DNA from: Ctenosaura bakeri | Taxonomy: Eukaryota > Chordata > Lepidosauria > Squamata > Iguanidae | Length of the DNA: 64,000 bases | Direction of reading: 5' to 3' | NCBI GenBank assembly: GCA_948474755.1 | Contig: CAOLHI010002121.1 | Span: 124,001-188,000 of the forward strand | Part shown: piece by piece, positions 1 to 11,112 of the stretch | Layout of the letters: each line of letters starts with the position of its first letter | Position numbering within the stretch: the stretch's first letter is position 1 | Made by a program: the position numbers and the translations under genes | Notes under the pieces: model-generated | Seen by the model: only the letters and a program-made list of their open reading frames with translations | Told to the model about the DNA's origin: nothing | The model's database searches: none

Positions 1-791
1 CAAGATCACCACAGTACAGACAGGCCCCTGTCTGCCTACGCCGCTCTTTCTCCTCTTCTGAAAGATGAGGTCGGGCTCCTCCCAGCTGCATGGGTTCCTC
101 TGCAGAAGCTGAGCTTGGTGGGGCTGTTGAAAGAGCCCCCAGCACTGGACTGGGGAGGAGAGGGTGAGGCCAGGAGGCAGTGGCCTGGTATGTCTGTCAA
201 CGAGCTTCCAGGCAACCATCAAAGTGCAGGCACAACTCAGTCAGCTGCATCATTCCAGGCTAGGTCCTGGGCTAAGAGGCAAAACTCAGTAGTATATTGC
301 AATAGACTTCCTTTGCCTTGTTGCAGACCATGAATTTTTTTATTTGCAGTCTCAGCCCACACTGGGTCACTCCAGACACTTCTCTATTCATTTAGGAATG
401 CAGGATGATTAGACAAGACAGGGTCAGAACGTCTTAGCTGGGGCAGGACCCATTTCTGGGCAGCGCTGGTGAGGAGACTGCAGATAAAGACAACTTCACA
501 CTCATCATTGGGGAATTCAGCTGTCCAGATGGATATATACCAATGGCATTGAGCCAGAAAGCCCTCAACATCAGTAGCCTGGCCTGACAATTGGCCTGAA
601 AATTTCTCCAGCAAAGACCGAGGGGTTTTATGCCTTGCCAGAGGGAGGGAAGGCACTGCAGCCTGAGCACCTGGCTGATTTATGTTTGTCTGGAGCTCTG
701 CTACAGCAGCAGCAAGCTGAGACACTTGCTGACAAAATAAGCTATTTTCCTTCAGTAGCTGCTGATAAGCTAACGACACTTCCTCCTCCAT
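1..791 (-). pseudogene. Decayed Ty3/gypsy gag fragment
   Basis: An open stretch of 135 codons starts at 791 and stops at 384. It begins with a Glu-rich N-terminus, then a leucine-heptad segment (LLKEN, QVSQLAAAVAELQ) and a capsid-like core (LLEKFSGQ, VEGFLAQC), as in Metaviridae/sushi-type gag and the domesticated LDOC1/RTL proteins. Beyond the stop, gag similarity continues in shifted frames to the left edge: a QQGKGSLLQYTTEF block near 300 and a CCHC-type start (CLYCGDL) near base 10. In-frame stops and frameshifts show it is dead. It lies just downstream of an LTR on the same strand, as expected for a 5' end. It could be an old domesticated gag, but the stop makes this unlikely. Confidence 0.75.
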
Positions 792-840
792 TATCTCCCT
801 GCCAAGATTTATGATTGGGAGTGTTATGTTTGCGGGCGTT

Positions 841-1356
841 TGTCATGTCTGTGGCACAGCAGTTAGTAATTCACAAGCAGCACAGCTCCTACTCATGAGG
901 TGAGAGTCAAAGAATGTCCAAACAGAAAGGCAGCCAAGAGCAAACAAATCCAAAGGGGCAATCCAAATCATACTCCAAACAGGCAGAGTTCCAAGAGAAC
1001 CAGATCCAAGAGCACAGTACAGAGTTTCAGGGACAAAGAGGCCAGTTGCTGACCCTGGGAGGAAAGGCCAGCTGCAGCCCGCTTTTATCTATGGCTACTG
1101 TCACCACAGACGTTCCCTCATTCGGGCTCGCTTACTACTTAAACGGGTCAAGCAACGCAAAGCCCTCCCTTTCATGGCATCTCTGCTGCAAGGTCAGGGA
1201 TTCAAAGCATGGAACCCTGGAAAAATGCTCAGACCAATGCAAGGCATTGCATCATACTCCAGCTGTGTATATTGCAAGACATTGCATCAGATACTGGAGT
1301 GGTGTGCAAAGGGTACAGGGTGATGTGCAGACCCCTGTAGCTCATTTTTGTTGACA
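841..1356 (-). mobile_element. Probable gypsy LTR
   Basis: Read on the minus strand this 516-bp block begins TGTCA and ends TGACA, giving the 5-bp inverted ends typical of retroviral-type LTRs. It lies 49 bp upstream of the gag start codon at 791, which leaves room for a primer-binding site and leader. A TATA-like AGATAAAAG lies mid-element. No partner LTR is in the window; the rest of the element would run off the left edge. Boundaries rest on the TG/CA ends and position, not on a target duplication. Confidence 0.6.
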
Positions 1357-1534
1357 CATTTTCAACAACTAAACTAACAAAGAACTATAACTACTTAAAA
1401 ACGGTTCCCACTCTTGTTGAGAACAGCTCTTACTTAACATAAATATACTTAAAATGGTTACTCAACATCACTATTTAAATTGGTTGCTCATTAATGTCCC
1501 TTAAATATATTATATTATAAATTCCTCAACTTTT

Positions 1535-1535
1535 A

Positions 1536-1589
<54 letters not shown>

Positions 1590-1628
1590 GTCTATCTATC
1601 TACACACACACACACATACACACACACG
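1535..1628. repeat. (ATCT)n then (CA)n microsatellite
   Basis: About 14 near-perfect ATCT units are followed directly by a CA run interrupted by a single TA. Compound microsatellite. Confidence 0.95.
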
Positions 1629-2392
1629 AGTCAGCCCTCCACATCTGCAGGTTTCACTTGATTATTCATGGATTATTATTATTTTTAACAGGGAATGCAA
1701 ACTTAGTGAGAAACCCTTTCTGCACGTTACCTGCTCGTGGAGGTGGGGGGGTGCCGTTCGCGCAAGCAGCCTCCTGCACGAGGCACCCGCATCGCTCCTC
1801 CCTTCTCCCGCAGCTGGCTTCCTGGTCGTGTGACCGTCGTGCAAGCACCCCACTCCTTCCTTCCACAGTGCAGCCTGGGAGCTGTAGGCTGCACTGGGGG
1901 AAGAAACGCGACCAGCCCAGCTCGCCCGACGCACCGCACAGCAGGTAAGTGCACACGGGCCCTAGGAGCATTGCACGACTGCGCACCATTTTCAGCTTAA
2001 AACCGAAAATAAAAAGGTGTGCGTCCGCTCTGTGTCCGGCTCTTGAGTGTCGCGTAAATGGGAGTGCATCGTACAGACCACCACTCCCATTTATGTGACA
2101 CTCAAGGGGCCCTCTTGCAACAGAAACTGCGTGCGAAAAGGGCCTGAGAAACTGCAAATGAGGCTTGTAAAAATGGTATGGGGCAGCAGTGGATGTGGCA
2201 GGAAGCCCCACCAGTTACCCACTTCTGCCTTGTGAAGGAACCCGGATGCCCCAAAGGAATCCATAAAGGGTTGAACATGGTGAACATACTTTTTTTATGT
2301 GTTAAAGAGAGGGCCTGGAGTCATTCACAATATTTTCACTTTCACGGGGCTCCTATACCCCTAACCTTAGTGAACGTGGAAGGATTACTATA
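1628..2392 (+). mobile_element. Tigger-like MITE, copy 1
   Basis: The left end (GTCAGCCCTCCACATCTGC) and the right end (GAACGTGGAAGGATTACTA) match the termini of the copies at 9719, 15331 and 50505. The outer ends resemble the CAGTTGGCCCTC terminal inverted repeats of Tigger-type Tc1/mariner elements, and the copy at 15331 is flanked by TA. The interior is GC-rich and holds a hairpin at about 2043-2106 (GAGTGTCGCGTAAATGGGAG pairing with CTCCCATTTATGTGACACTC). No transposase is seen. Confidence 0.6.
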
Positions 2393-2441
2393 TATGTCTG
2401 TGTGTGTGTGTGTGTGTGTTTGTTTGTGTGTGTGTGTGTGT
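2393..2441. repeat. (TG)n microsatellite
   Basis: TG dinucleotide run with two TTTG interruptions, directly after the MITE end. Confidence 0.9.
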
Positions 2442-2605
2442 ATCAACATTACAAGTCATTACAAAATCTATTTTAAAAACACCATATTGTTAAAATAGCA
2501 ACAACCTATAATTCTATCAAGTTTTCGCACTGACTTTCTCAAGATAATAGCAAAATTAAGAACTAAAAGAACAGTAATATGCAAGTTCAAAACCCTATGA
2601 TGATT

Positions 2606-2671
2606 ATGGCAACTTTAATAGATTATCTAAGGAAAAATGAAGGGGAATTGATTATCTATTAAAGTTGCCAT
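2606..2671. repeat. 22-bp-arm inverted repeat (hairpin)
   Basis: The arm at 2606-2627 is repeated in reverse complement at 2650-2671 with one mismatch in 22 (ATGGCAACTTTAATAGAT core). The loop is 22 nt. Possibly a solo palindromic MITE or a stem-loop; no gene is adjacent. Confidence 0.8.
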
Positions 2672-2747
2672 TCCAAAGTAAATTCTTCATCAAATTTTCC
2701 CTTTAATTTGACAAGTCCAGGTTATTTTAAAGATGGTATTCTCGGAG

Positions 2748-2965
2748 GGCCTAAATATCCTAAAGGCGCCAAATCCTGTCTGCTCTCGGAAGCTAAACAG
2801 GGTCAGCCCTTGTTAGTGCTTGAATGAGAGACCGCCAACAAATACTAGGTGTTAAGAGACTATATTTCAGAGGAAGGAACTGGCAAAACCACCTCCGGGT
2901 ACTCCTTGCCTAAGAAAACCCTATGAAAAATTAATGGGACTGTTAAAGAGTTGAAGGCAGCTATA
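2748..2965 (+). repeat. 5S rRNA-derived SINE
   Basis: It contains the diverged 5S internal-promoter region (CCTGTCTGCTCTCGGAAGC, AAACAGGGTCAGCCC, GAGAGACCGCC), then the body AGAGGAAGGAACTGGCAAAA, ACTCCTTGCCTAAGAAAACC and a GAAGGCAGC-type tail. This is the layout of 5S-headed SINEs of squamates. A minus-strand copy lies at 55864-56085. It is not a functional 5S gene because the 5' half is too diverged and it continues into a SINE body. Confidence 0.8.
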
Positions 2966-3600
2966 TACACACAAACTTTACAAATCTTAGGAATCCTCAC
3001 AAGCCTGCCTGTGCTTTGAGATCAGCTGAGGAGGCCCTTCTCTCTGCTCCACCCAGTCATGGAGCGACAGGGGGGCAATGGAGGTGGTTCGCCTGTACTT
3101 TGGCCCAGGCCTATCCAGTGATAGCACTCGATATCGGTTTGATATCAAAACCATTCGGTCTTCCTCTGCCACCCCGCTCCATGTGTTTGCGAGGTCACCG
3201 GACAAGCACATAAACAGGCGCCGTCCAGTAATTGTTGGACATTCCATTTTCCACCTAGGCAGGCAGAACAGAGCCAATCCGTTTCTTCAGGGACCTCTCC
3301 TGCAAACACCTTTTTGCTTAAGCACGACACTAATAAAAGCGCCCAGCTCTGAGCCGACAGTCTTACAAAGCCAAACTAAGCACCCTGCATTTGCATACTG
3401 GCTACACTATTATTAGGCAGCTACCCTCTCCAGCCATTCCAGCCTGGCCTCACCCCCCCTTCTTCCACAGGTATCTACTTCATTAACTGAGATACACCTG
3501 TACCTATCTCTTAGAACCACAGCCACACCCACTTGGCTGCTCCTGAAAACCTGTTGGAGTACATTGGTTGCTTTCCTGCCAAAAGGAAGACTACAGGTAA
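2966..3600. other. Unassigned stretch with weak repeat similarity
   Basis: No gene is supported. The segment around 3125-3190 shares a GATATCG-TTTGATATCA core and a downstream CTCCATGTGTTT-like block with the LTR-like region at 6575-6655, so it may be a diverged fragment of the same family. The minus-strand open frame at 2987-3277 has no recognisable domain. Confidence 0.35.
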
Positions 3601-4097
3601 AGGTTAGACCTCACCTGGAACACCGTGTCCAATTCGAGAAGGATATTGACAAGCAGAACGGTGTCCAGAGGAGGGCAACCAAAAAGGTGAAGGGTCTGGA
3701 AACCATGCCCTCTATGAGGAGCAGCTTAAGGAACTAAGTATGTTAAAAGGTGATATGATAGCCATGTTTAAATATTTGAAGGGATGTCATGCTGAAGATG
3801 GAGCAAGCTTGTTTTCTGCTGCCACAGAGACTAGGACATGGAGCAATGGATTCAAGCTACAAGAAAAGAGATTTCACCTAAACATCCAAAAGAACCTCCT
3901 GGTGATAAGAGCCATTCGGCAGTGAAATGTGCTGCCTTGGAATGTGGGGGAGTCACTTTCTTTGGAAGTTTCTAAACAGAGGCCGGACAGCCATTTGCTG
4001 GGGGTGTTTTGAGTGTGTGTTCCTGCTTGGCAGGGGGTTGGAATCAGTGGCCATTGTGGTCTCTTCCAACTCTATGATTTGATGATTTTATGATTCT
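3601..4097 (+). mobile_element. CR1 LINE 3' end
   Basis: Translation contains the C-terminal CR1 blocks IAMFKYLKGCH, SNGFKLQEKRFHLN and VFKQR-like, with frameshifts. It ends with the CR1 3' signature (TTGGAATCAGTGGCC, TCTTCCAACTCTATGAT and short ATGATT repeats). 5'-truncated. Confidence 0.85.
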
Positions 4098-4386
4098 AGC
4101 CGTCAGCCTGGCTTACCTTGAAATGGAACCTTCACAACATAGCAGTAGTCTTTCAAAAGGACTGAGGCTTTTCAATGCCTGGTCTGCTTTTGGCCATAAT
4201 TTAAAGTGTGATTTTGGATTTTTTTTTTGAAGAAATTGAGACCACCACTTTGAATTATATCCCCAAACAACGTGGAAACAGACTGATTTCACAGTACAGA
4301 TCCGTTTCGCAAAAGCCAGTGCAGCACACAAACACAGCCACTCTGGGAGTGGGAGGGACTTTGTGTAAGAGAAATTTGACTAAAAC

Positions 4387-4922
4387 TGTTAGGATTCAGC
4401 CTCCATTTAGCAGAGTTACACAGAGAAATGCTTAAAAGCTTGTCTAATGACTTGTGGCTTCAGACTGGCTGATGCAATAAATACGAACACAGGTAGCTTT
4501 GAATAAAAGACTTAAAATACTTTACTAATGGCTTCTTCATTTACATCAGTATTGAGAGCCTGCTACCTGTCTAGCTAATGAATAGGAGAATCTTCGGTCT
4601 TAACTCACCATCCTTCTCGACGGGACTCGAAGCATGCGAAGTTCAGAGAAAGCAGCCATGCGAACAAAGAGGGATCAGAGAGAGAGAGAGCAAGAAGGGG
4701 TCTTAACTTTTATAAGACCAATGACCCAAGCACAGTCCTGGGCCACATGATCTGATCACCTGAGAACCAAAGGTATTTGTGATCATGCAATAAAAGACAG
4801 AAAAGGCAAATGGAGAAGATCTGGCATGCAGGAGACAAAAGGGAGCCCTATCTGGCTATTTGCCCATTTGTTCTAATAACAAGATGGGGGGGGGAATAAT
4901 GCTGAGATTTGATTTTCCAACA
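4387..4922 (-). mobile_element. LTR-like repeat, copy 1 of a direct pair
   Basis: On the minus strand it starts TGTTGGAAAAT and ends CCTAACA, so it has TG/CA ends. It aligns along its length with 5128-5680: shared blocks include CACATGATCTGAT, GGTATTTGTGATCATGCAA and TTCTTCATTTACAT. The two copies have the same orientation and are 205 bp apart. No coding remnant lies between them, and the flanks show no clear 5-bp target duplication. Either a much-deleted LTR element or two solo LTRs. Confidence 0.6.
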
Positions 4923-5127
4923 CTTTGCCCCTCACAATCCACAACCATTCCCCGAACTAAAATACTTGATGTACTTCAGCTCATTCCTCAGAACCAGAAG
5001 TGGCATGACATCACTTCCTTTCACCAAACTTGAGCAAAAAGCTTAAAAAGCTCCTGACTACAGATTGTGTAAGATGAATTGACTCCATCACATTATAGAA
5101 AGGTGTTGTAGGAAATAAGATCAAACC

Positions 5128-5680
5128 CGTTAAGATTTAACCTTATTAGCAGAATTGTGCAGAAGAAACGGGTAAAGTTCTCTTTGTTAAAGTACTCGTG
5201 GCTTGAGAATGCTTGATCCAATTAAATGCAATACACACAGGCAGCTTCTTAATAAACACTTAGAAGTTTACTAAAGAACTTCTTCATCTACATATCCATT
5301 GAGGGTTTGCTACCTTTAGCTATCTAAAGAAGTAGAAGATAATCTCCAGTATCACTCACCACCATCTTGATGGTTTGGAGGCATGCAGAGTTCAGAGGAT
5401 AGAATCCATGAGGATGGCAAGGAAGAGAAGAGACGAACAAAGAAGGACAAAGATGTCTCCTTCTATTTTGGGAAGACTTAACTTTCTTCCTATCAGGATA
5501 CACGTCTAGGTCACATGATCTGATGACCTGGGCCCTAAAGGTATTTATGATCATGCAATAAAAGCAGAGAGAGTAAGTGTGAAAGATAGAGCATGCATAC
5601 ACAGAGGCAGGCCCTGAGCTAGCTATCTCATTTGTTCTAACAACGAAATGGGGAGAGAGAATGCTGGTAATTTTCCAACA
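5128..5680 (-). mobile_element. LTR-like repeat, copy 2 of a direct pair
   Basis: Diverged partner of 4387-4922, with the same terminal TTTTCCAACA on the plus strand and the same internal blocks (TCACATGATCTGATGACCTG, TATTTATGATCATGCAATAA). Divergence is substantial, so the pair is old. Confidence 0.6.
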
Positions 5681-6177
5681 AAAGGAAACGGAGAAGTGAA
5701 TACCAAAGTACTAGGTAGCTAAATGTGTACCAAACAAGGACAGATACAAAGGAATGAACATCAGATTATATGCAGATTATATGCAAAACCTAATGAGTAA
5801 TCAATGCAAACGTCATGTGGAATGACAAACCAAATAAACCTTAGCCACTAAACATCAAATGGCTACAAAGCATCAATAAGAATGAAGGATACAAAGTTAG
5901 CAGAACATCAGAAGCCTGATAACATATATAGAGAATATATATTTAGATTATTTACATCATCTATAAATATTGTAGATTATATCTTGTTTCAATATATTTT
6001 CCTCATAAACTTCCCATTAAACTGCCAAAATAGACATGCATAATTACAAGCAGAATCAAATTAGGAACCACGCTAATAAAAATGATAAAAAAATAGGGCA
6101 TTTGTGACAGATAGCGTAAGATCCTGTATTGTCACCATAACAACGATGATAGAGCTGTATCCTCATATTGTTGCTGT
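5681..6177. other. AT-rich stretch, nothing recognised
   Basis: AT-rich sequence without open frames, known repeat blocks or RNA-like structure that I can identify. Confidence 0.5.
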
Positions 6178-6345
6178 TGTGCCCCTTCAAGTCACTTCCA
6201 ACTTATGGCAACCCTAAAGTGAATCTATCACAGGATTTTCTGGGGCTGAGAGTGTGCGATGCACCTGAGGTCACCCAGTGAGTTTCCATGGCTGAGGGGA
6301 GAACTGAACCCTGGTTTCCAGGGTCATAGTCTAATGCTGAAATCA
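6178..6345 (-). repeat. tRNA-derived SINE, minus strand
   Basis: Reverse complement shows the tRNA-like B-box region (GGAAACCAGGGTTCAGTTC), then CTCAGCCATGGAAACTCACT, GGGTGACC, CACACTCTCAGCC and the tail GGGTTGCCATAAGTTGGAA. This SINE family recurs at 12255, 13515, 23370, 39655, 41305, 45745, 46805 and 63860. Confidence 0.8.
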
Positions 6346-6559
6346 TGTTATCCAGCATGCTGTCTCTTCCACTATCATAGCTATGACTAATGCTATGCTC
6401 ACAACCTACCTTCACAGGTAGTGGCAGTGCCCCAACCAAAGTATTTCCAAGACATTGGAGATCACAGTGTTGGAAAATGACATTGACAGCCCTCTTTTGG
6501 CCATGCCTTGAAAACAGGCAGCAGAAGAGATCCCCTCAGGGTCCTGCTGTTATGCCGGC

Positions 6560-7404
6560 TATGATATCCCAAATGTAGGCTCCTAGATATCGCTTTGATA
6601 TCACTTAATTCGGCTCTGGCTAGACCTCGCCCGGTGGCCCCACTGCACGTGTTTGGGTTGTTTTCCGAAACAGGCACGTACTGGCTGCGGCTGATTAGTA
6701 GTTTGCATTCCATTCCCCATTCAAGCCAGCAATTGCTAAGCCTCACGTAGCTTCAGGGGACTCCCATACCCACACTCCACAATAGCAGCATGGTTTCCCG
6801 CCAAACCATACTTTTCAAAAGGCCATCAACTCTCCGGTCACTCTTTTGTTTTTCAAATCAAATCCTATCATGTGAACACTGACCTCACCAAACTCTTTGT
6901 CTAGCATCGAAACTCCTTTCATCCCCATTTGATTTGCCATAGCCGACAGGCATATTCCACCCTGTAAAAAGTCCTCATTTTGAGACTTCTGGGGCTCCCC
7001 TTGAACTTCCACCCCATCCTGCTGCCAGTTTGTTCAGGAGTTCCCCTCAGCATCCAGCTGAGCTCATCTTCCTCCACTCCGTTTCTTCAGGACAACGTGA
7101 CTAGGTGTCATATCACCCGCTTTTCCTTTAACTTCTTTTCTTTTCCTTTAAGTTAGTTAGTGTGTGTGTGTGTGTGTGCTGCTCAATTTGCTGTCTATGT
7201 TTAATAAAGTTGTTACCTGTTCAATTTAAAACCCTTTTGACTGTCTCTCTGACCTGAAGCCGTAGACATAGGGTGAAAGATCTCGCTTCTTTACCCTGCC
7301 TTTTGCTAGCTAAAACAGTGCTCTGAGTTCAATTTCCCCATCTTTGGTATTTTTATTGGCAAAGCCGGGTGCCCCTCGCGGGACCCCCAAGTTTCAGGGT
7401 AACA
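6560..7404 (+). mobile_element. Probable solo LTR, 5' edge uncertain
   Basis: LTR-like layout: a TG run (7160-7179), an AATAAA at 7203-7208 and a 3' terminus reading GGGTAACA at 7404. The CCCGGGTGCCCC-like segment before the end resembles LTR U5. I cannot find a matching target duplication, so the start is a guess. No retroviral protein remnant is adjacent. Confidence 0.4.
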
Positions 7405-7822
7405 CTGCCAGAACTGTTCATCCCAAGGCAACCTACAACCAGGAGGGGGCTGTGGATGTCATTTCCTAGCACCCCAATCTCCAGCAGGTTAGAAAGATTT
7501 CAGTTGGGACACTGCTGGCTATGAAGGTAAGTTTTGTGGGAACACATTTGGTCACTCATGCCCATAAAAGTGAATCCCCAGCAGGTATAATATTGTAAAT
7601 ACAGTATATAATATTGTAGGTCCAGCTTATGTTATCATAACTGTTGTCTAGCATGCCAGCCATAGTCACCTGCTATTCAAAACAAAGAACTTGCCAACTC
7701 CATTAAAACATTAAAAGCCATGGGGAGAAAGGATAATGAATTATGTGTCCTAAAGGCCTTCAAAAACGCAAAGCTTGAGCAAGGAACAGCTACCAAATTG
7801 CCCATCCTGGCATTAGTCTTAC

Positions 7823-7949
7823 CCACTGAAGTAGCACCAGTGTCACTCTTCTTTAGGATCTCCTGAAAGAGTGCCTTGTGAGTTGTGTTCGATGGAGCGT
7901 TTTCCACCATAGGAAAATCCAAAACCATTTCACTTAATCTTGTCTGCAC
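7823..7949 (-). CDS. Unit A linker exon between SCAN and downstream domains
   Basis: A 127-nt exon with a good acceptor (TTTTGTTCCAG) and donor (CAGTGG|GTAAGA). Its phase is 0 at the start and 1 at the end, so it joins exactly to the SCAN exon at 8650-9087, which ends on a complete CAG codon. It encodes 42 residues starting VQTRLSEMVLDFP and containing VENAPSNTTHKALFQEIL. The pattern of a short acidic exon after SCAN is usual in SCAN zinc-finger genes. It is unrelated in sequence to the linker exons of units B, C and D, which begin with a K-Q-rich block. No further unit A exon is recognised to its left. Confidence 0.7.
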
Positions 7950-8425
7950 CTGGAACAAAAGGCATCATGCACACTTTTCATGTGTTGTTGTTGTACCCCA
8001 TTAAAAGCCCTTTCTTTAAAAAGATTCAGTTCTCTGCTTTGTTGCTGTTGTAGGCCTTCAAAGCTTTTCCGACTGATATCACTGTATGACCTTCAGTTTC
8101 ACTCATTCTCTTCACGCTACTTCTCAGTTTCATTTCGAGAAAAGTCTGATTCCATACAAGAAGTTGAACAGGCTGTTTCAGTAATGGTGAGTCTGTGGGT
8201 ACAGACAACTCATTGCATTTTGTTGCCACTACTTGTACTTGTGATTGACTGGGAAGCAAGAGATTTTGAGAAACAGAAACAAGCCTAGCAGTGCGTTCAT
8301 TTGTTAGTCTATCCCTTTAGGTGTGTTAGTGCTTGTCTCATCAGAAGACTGAGTAGAGCTTTGTATCTTATATTCAGCCCATATAACATGACTGACTGAA
8401 GTACAACAGCTCCAGACAACTATAG

Positions 8426-8426
<1 letters not shown>

Positions 8427-8458
<32 letters not shown>
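8427..8458. repeat. (CA)n microsatellite
   Basis: Sixteen uninterrupted CA units in the intron between the SCAN and linker exons of unit A. Confidence 0.95.
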
Positions 8459-8462
<4 letters not shown>

Positions 8463-8649
8463 AGAAATGTTTCATTCTCAAATATATAGCATGGAAGATT
8501 TCCCACCTTACATCTCTTAAGGAGCCCTTCCAAGTGAACAATCTGATTCTATAACTCCCAGAGAAGGATGGGTCTGCATATGGCTACAAAGCAATATCCT
8601 TGCATGCATTTCTCTGCCCCTTCAGCTTACTAGAAATATCTCCTCTCAC

Positions 8650-9087
8650 CTGCAGCTCTTTTTGCCTTTTGTCTTCCAGCTGGCTCAGGAGAAAGCCTTC
8701 CGCCAAGGCTACCGCTTGGGAACTGGTCTCCACTTCACATTCTGTGACCCAGTCCTCCATCTCTGGGGGCAAGACAGCAACAAACTGCTCCTGGATCACC
8801 AAGTCCAGCATCTGGGCTTTTGTGTGCTTTTCTGGCTTCAACCACTGACGACAAAAGTGATGGAGTTGGCTGCAAAGTTCTCTAGGCCCCTCAGCCTGTT
8901 GGCAGCAAAACTCCCTTAAGTGTTGGTGCTGTACATCTGGGCTGGGAGTGTCCTCAATCAGGATCTTCTCCACTGTTCTTTCACAAAATCCCCCACTGCT
9001 CCCAGCCTGGGGGGCTTGAAGGTTGTTGCCCACTCCCCTCCCTGATTCACTGTCCACCAGGCTCTGTGCATCCATCTCTTCTCAGTG
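8650..9087 (-). CDS. Unit A SCAN-domain exon
   Basis: Start codon at 9075, chosen because it lies 12 nt inside an exon with a clean acceptor (CTACCTTTCAG) and is followed by an open frame to the donor CTGCAG|GTGAG at 8650. It encodes 142 residues. Residues about 50-135 form a SCAN domain: [50 protein letters not shown] and [22 protein letters not shown] domains mediate homo- and hetero-dimerisation of vertebrate zinc-finger transcription factors in the nucleus. Compared with B and C it has a longer N-terminal leader and an extra KELQ at the end. It is the oldest-looking member of the array. The finger exon is either beyond the left edge or lost. Confidence 0.85.
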
Positions 9088-9718
9088 CTGAAAGGTAGCT
9101 CCAACCCTGCTTTGTTCCAAAGTGCTTCTCATTCCCAGGCTAAGGGCCATGTGAAGTTGCAACCTTTGTGTTTTTTAGGGCCGTTTCCAAAGAAGCAAAA
9201 ACTCTGCAAGGCAAATCAGGTTACTTGAAGCAGCCACTTTGAGATTCTCCCTGTATGAAGAAAACCAGCAACTACCATTATGTCAGACATCTGCTCTATA
9301 TATTTATACTGGTTTGACACCACTTTAATCGTCCAGGCTCCACCCTAGAGAATTCTAGGATCAGTAGTTTGGATAGCCCTATGTTCTCAATCTTTGACCT
9401 TGCAGATTTTTTGGTCAAGCTGACTAGGATGTCTGGGAGTTTGAGAGCAAAAACCTGGAGGACCACTATGTTTAGTCCACTCTCTGAACTACAGTTCCCA
9501 AGGTACTTCTACATTGCGGCCTCCAGTACAAAATGAAACCATTTTAATCCTTGTCTTCTTGGGGTATCTTGATCCTTTTAAACACCTGTGGGAACCATAA
9601 ATCCCAAGAGTGCTTAGGAAGGAGATCTGAGGACAATTCAAGGGGTATAAAATTGACATTAACCAATTATCCTCTCTCAAAAACACCCCCTCTTCTCTCT
9701 CATACAAACACACATATA

Positions 9719-10202
9719 TAGCCAGCCCTCCACATTTCTGGCTTTAGCTTTCATGGATTTGATTCTTTGCAAATTTTTCCAATCTGTGCCCCTGCCCCTC
9801 GTCACCTCAAGTGCTTCTTTTCCAGGGGAACCTCCCCTCTCAGCAGCTCTGATCAGGCCATGCAAGCCTTTGAAAACCTGCCTTCTGGTTCTCTTCCTCC
9901 TCCACCAGCCATTGCCTGGCCAGTGAAGGACAGATTGCATCCCAATTTCTCAGCACCACAAACCCTTTCCCAGTGCCCCTCAACACCCAAGGAAGGAGAT
10001 GGGCAAGAGAGACGAAGTCTAGGGTCACCATGCCGACCCATTCATTTTCCTCATCTGGTTTGGACAGGGGTGGGGGGCACCCTTCCCACCATGCCTCTGG
10101 CCTCTTCCCACACACATACACACACTTTGATATTTGCACTTTTTCCCACTTTTGCAGGGGTCTTGTGCCCCTAACACCAGCAAATGTGGAGGGCCAACTG
10201 TA
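9719..10202 (+). mobile_element. Tigger-like MITE, copy 2
   Basis: Left end AGCCAGCCCTCCACATTT and right end CAAATGTGGAGGGCCAACTG are inverted repeats, and a TA follows the right end. Internal blocks (TGGATTTGATTCTTTGC, GGGAACCTCCCCTCTCAGC, TTGCACTTTTTCCCACTTTTGC) match copy 3 at 15331. It lies upstream of the unit A SCAN exon. No transposase. Confidence 0.75.
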
Positions 10203-11112
10203 TATCCTGAGCACTCCAAGTATACCAAAAAATATTCACTATAATCTGTTTTTATACTCCTCACTTTTCCCTAAGACTGGAACTATGTATGTCTATACCT
10301 GTCTGCAAAACAATTTTGTCTCTGAGTTCTAAAACAGGGGATGCAAGCTTTTGAGTTAGACAGCATTCTTATATCTTTATTTATATCCCATCTTTTCCCT
10401 CAAGGAAGCCTCCTTCTTAACTCAAACACTTTCATCCAGAATGTGGCGGCCGAAGAGATTACTTTTACAGAACCAAGGGAACCAATCTGCCAAAAATGCA
10501 AAACGTTTTCCTCGCTTATGTTCAGACCTCTCAGACTGAGGAGTTTGCAATGGGGAGGTTTCCTCACCGAGTCCCCTTTCTTCTTTTAACTGCAAACACT
10601 GAAGTGACCGAGGCCTGAAAGGAACTAGAGGTTGTTCTGTCTGCACAAAGAGAGAGAGAGAGAGAGATCCTTTCCCCTCGCCTGCTTCAGGAGATCCTTT
10701 CAAACTTTGGGATCCAGACAGGCTGGGAGTCTGGCTGCCTGCAGCAGTCTTTTTGCTCTAACCTTTGAACCATCCTTCCCTCCCACCCATCACTCACCAG
10801 ACTCTCCTCCAGGTTTTGCCAAAGAGCGATTAGCATGGAAGAGGAAGCAACATGTACAGACCCTTCTAGCAAAGTGGCTGGTGGATTTAACCCTTCTTCT
10901 CCCTGTTCCAAAAATGCAGTCTTCCCTACCTCATTGTCTGGAGCATCATCTAGAGGGCATGCTCCAGAGGGCAAAAGAAGGGCTTGGGAGTGATCCCCCG
11001 CCCCTGCTGGATGAATTTTCTGTCCGGATCCTTTTCTTCGTTTTGAAGATCAGGGAGAGATTAAAAGGGACGCAATTCCCCATTGTGGACTAGGAGACTG
11101 TTGAGGAGTTAA
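10203..11112. other. Putative unit A upstream region
   Basis: Moderately GC-rich with a (GA)n run at 10650-10666. By position relative to the SCAN exon it should contain the unit A promoter, but it does not show the conserved promoter block seen in units B and C. Open frames here have no recognisable domain. Confidence 0.3.

Noticed and set aside
1535..1628. CRISPR-like or satellite array
   Set aside because: Simple tetranucleotide and dinucleotide microsatellite without spacers.
2748..2965. 5S rRNA gene
   Set aside because: Only the internal promoter region is 5S-like; it continues into a SINE body and tail, and a second copy (55864) has the same layout.
8026..8259. Open frames between the unit A exons as an extra exon
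   Set aside because: Overlapping frames on both strands with no domain, and no acceptor-donor pair in a compatible phase.
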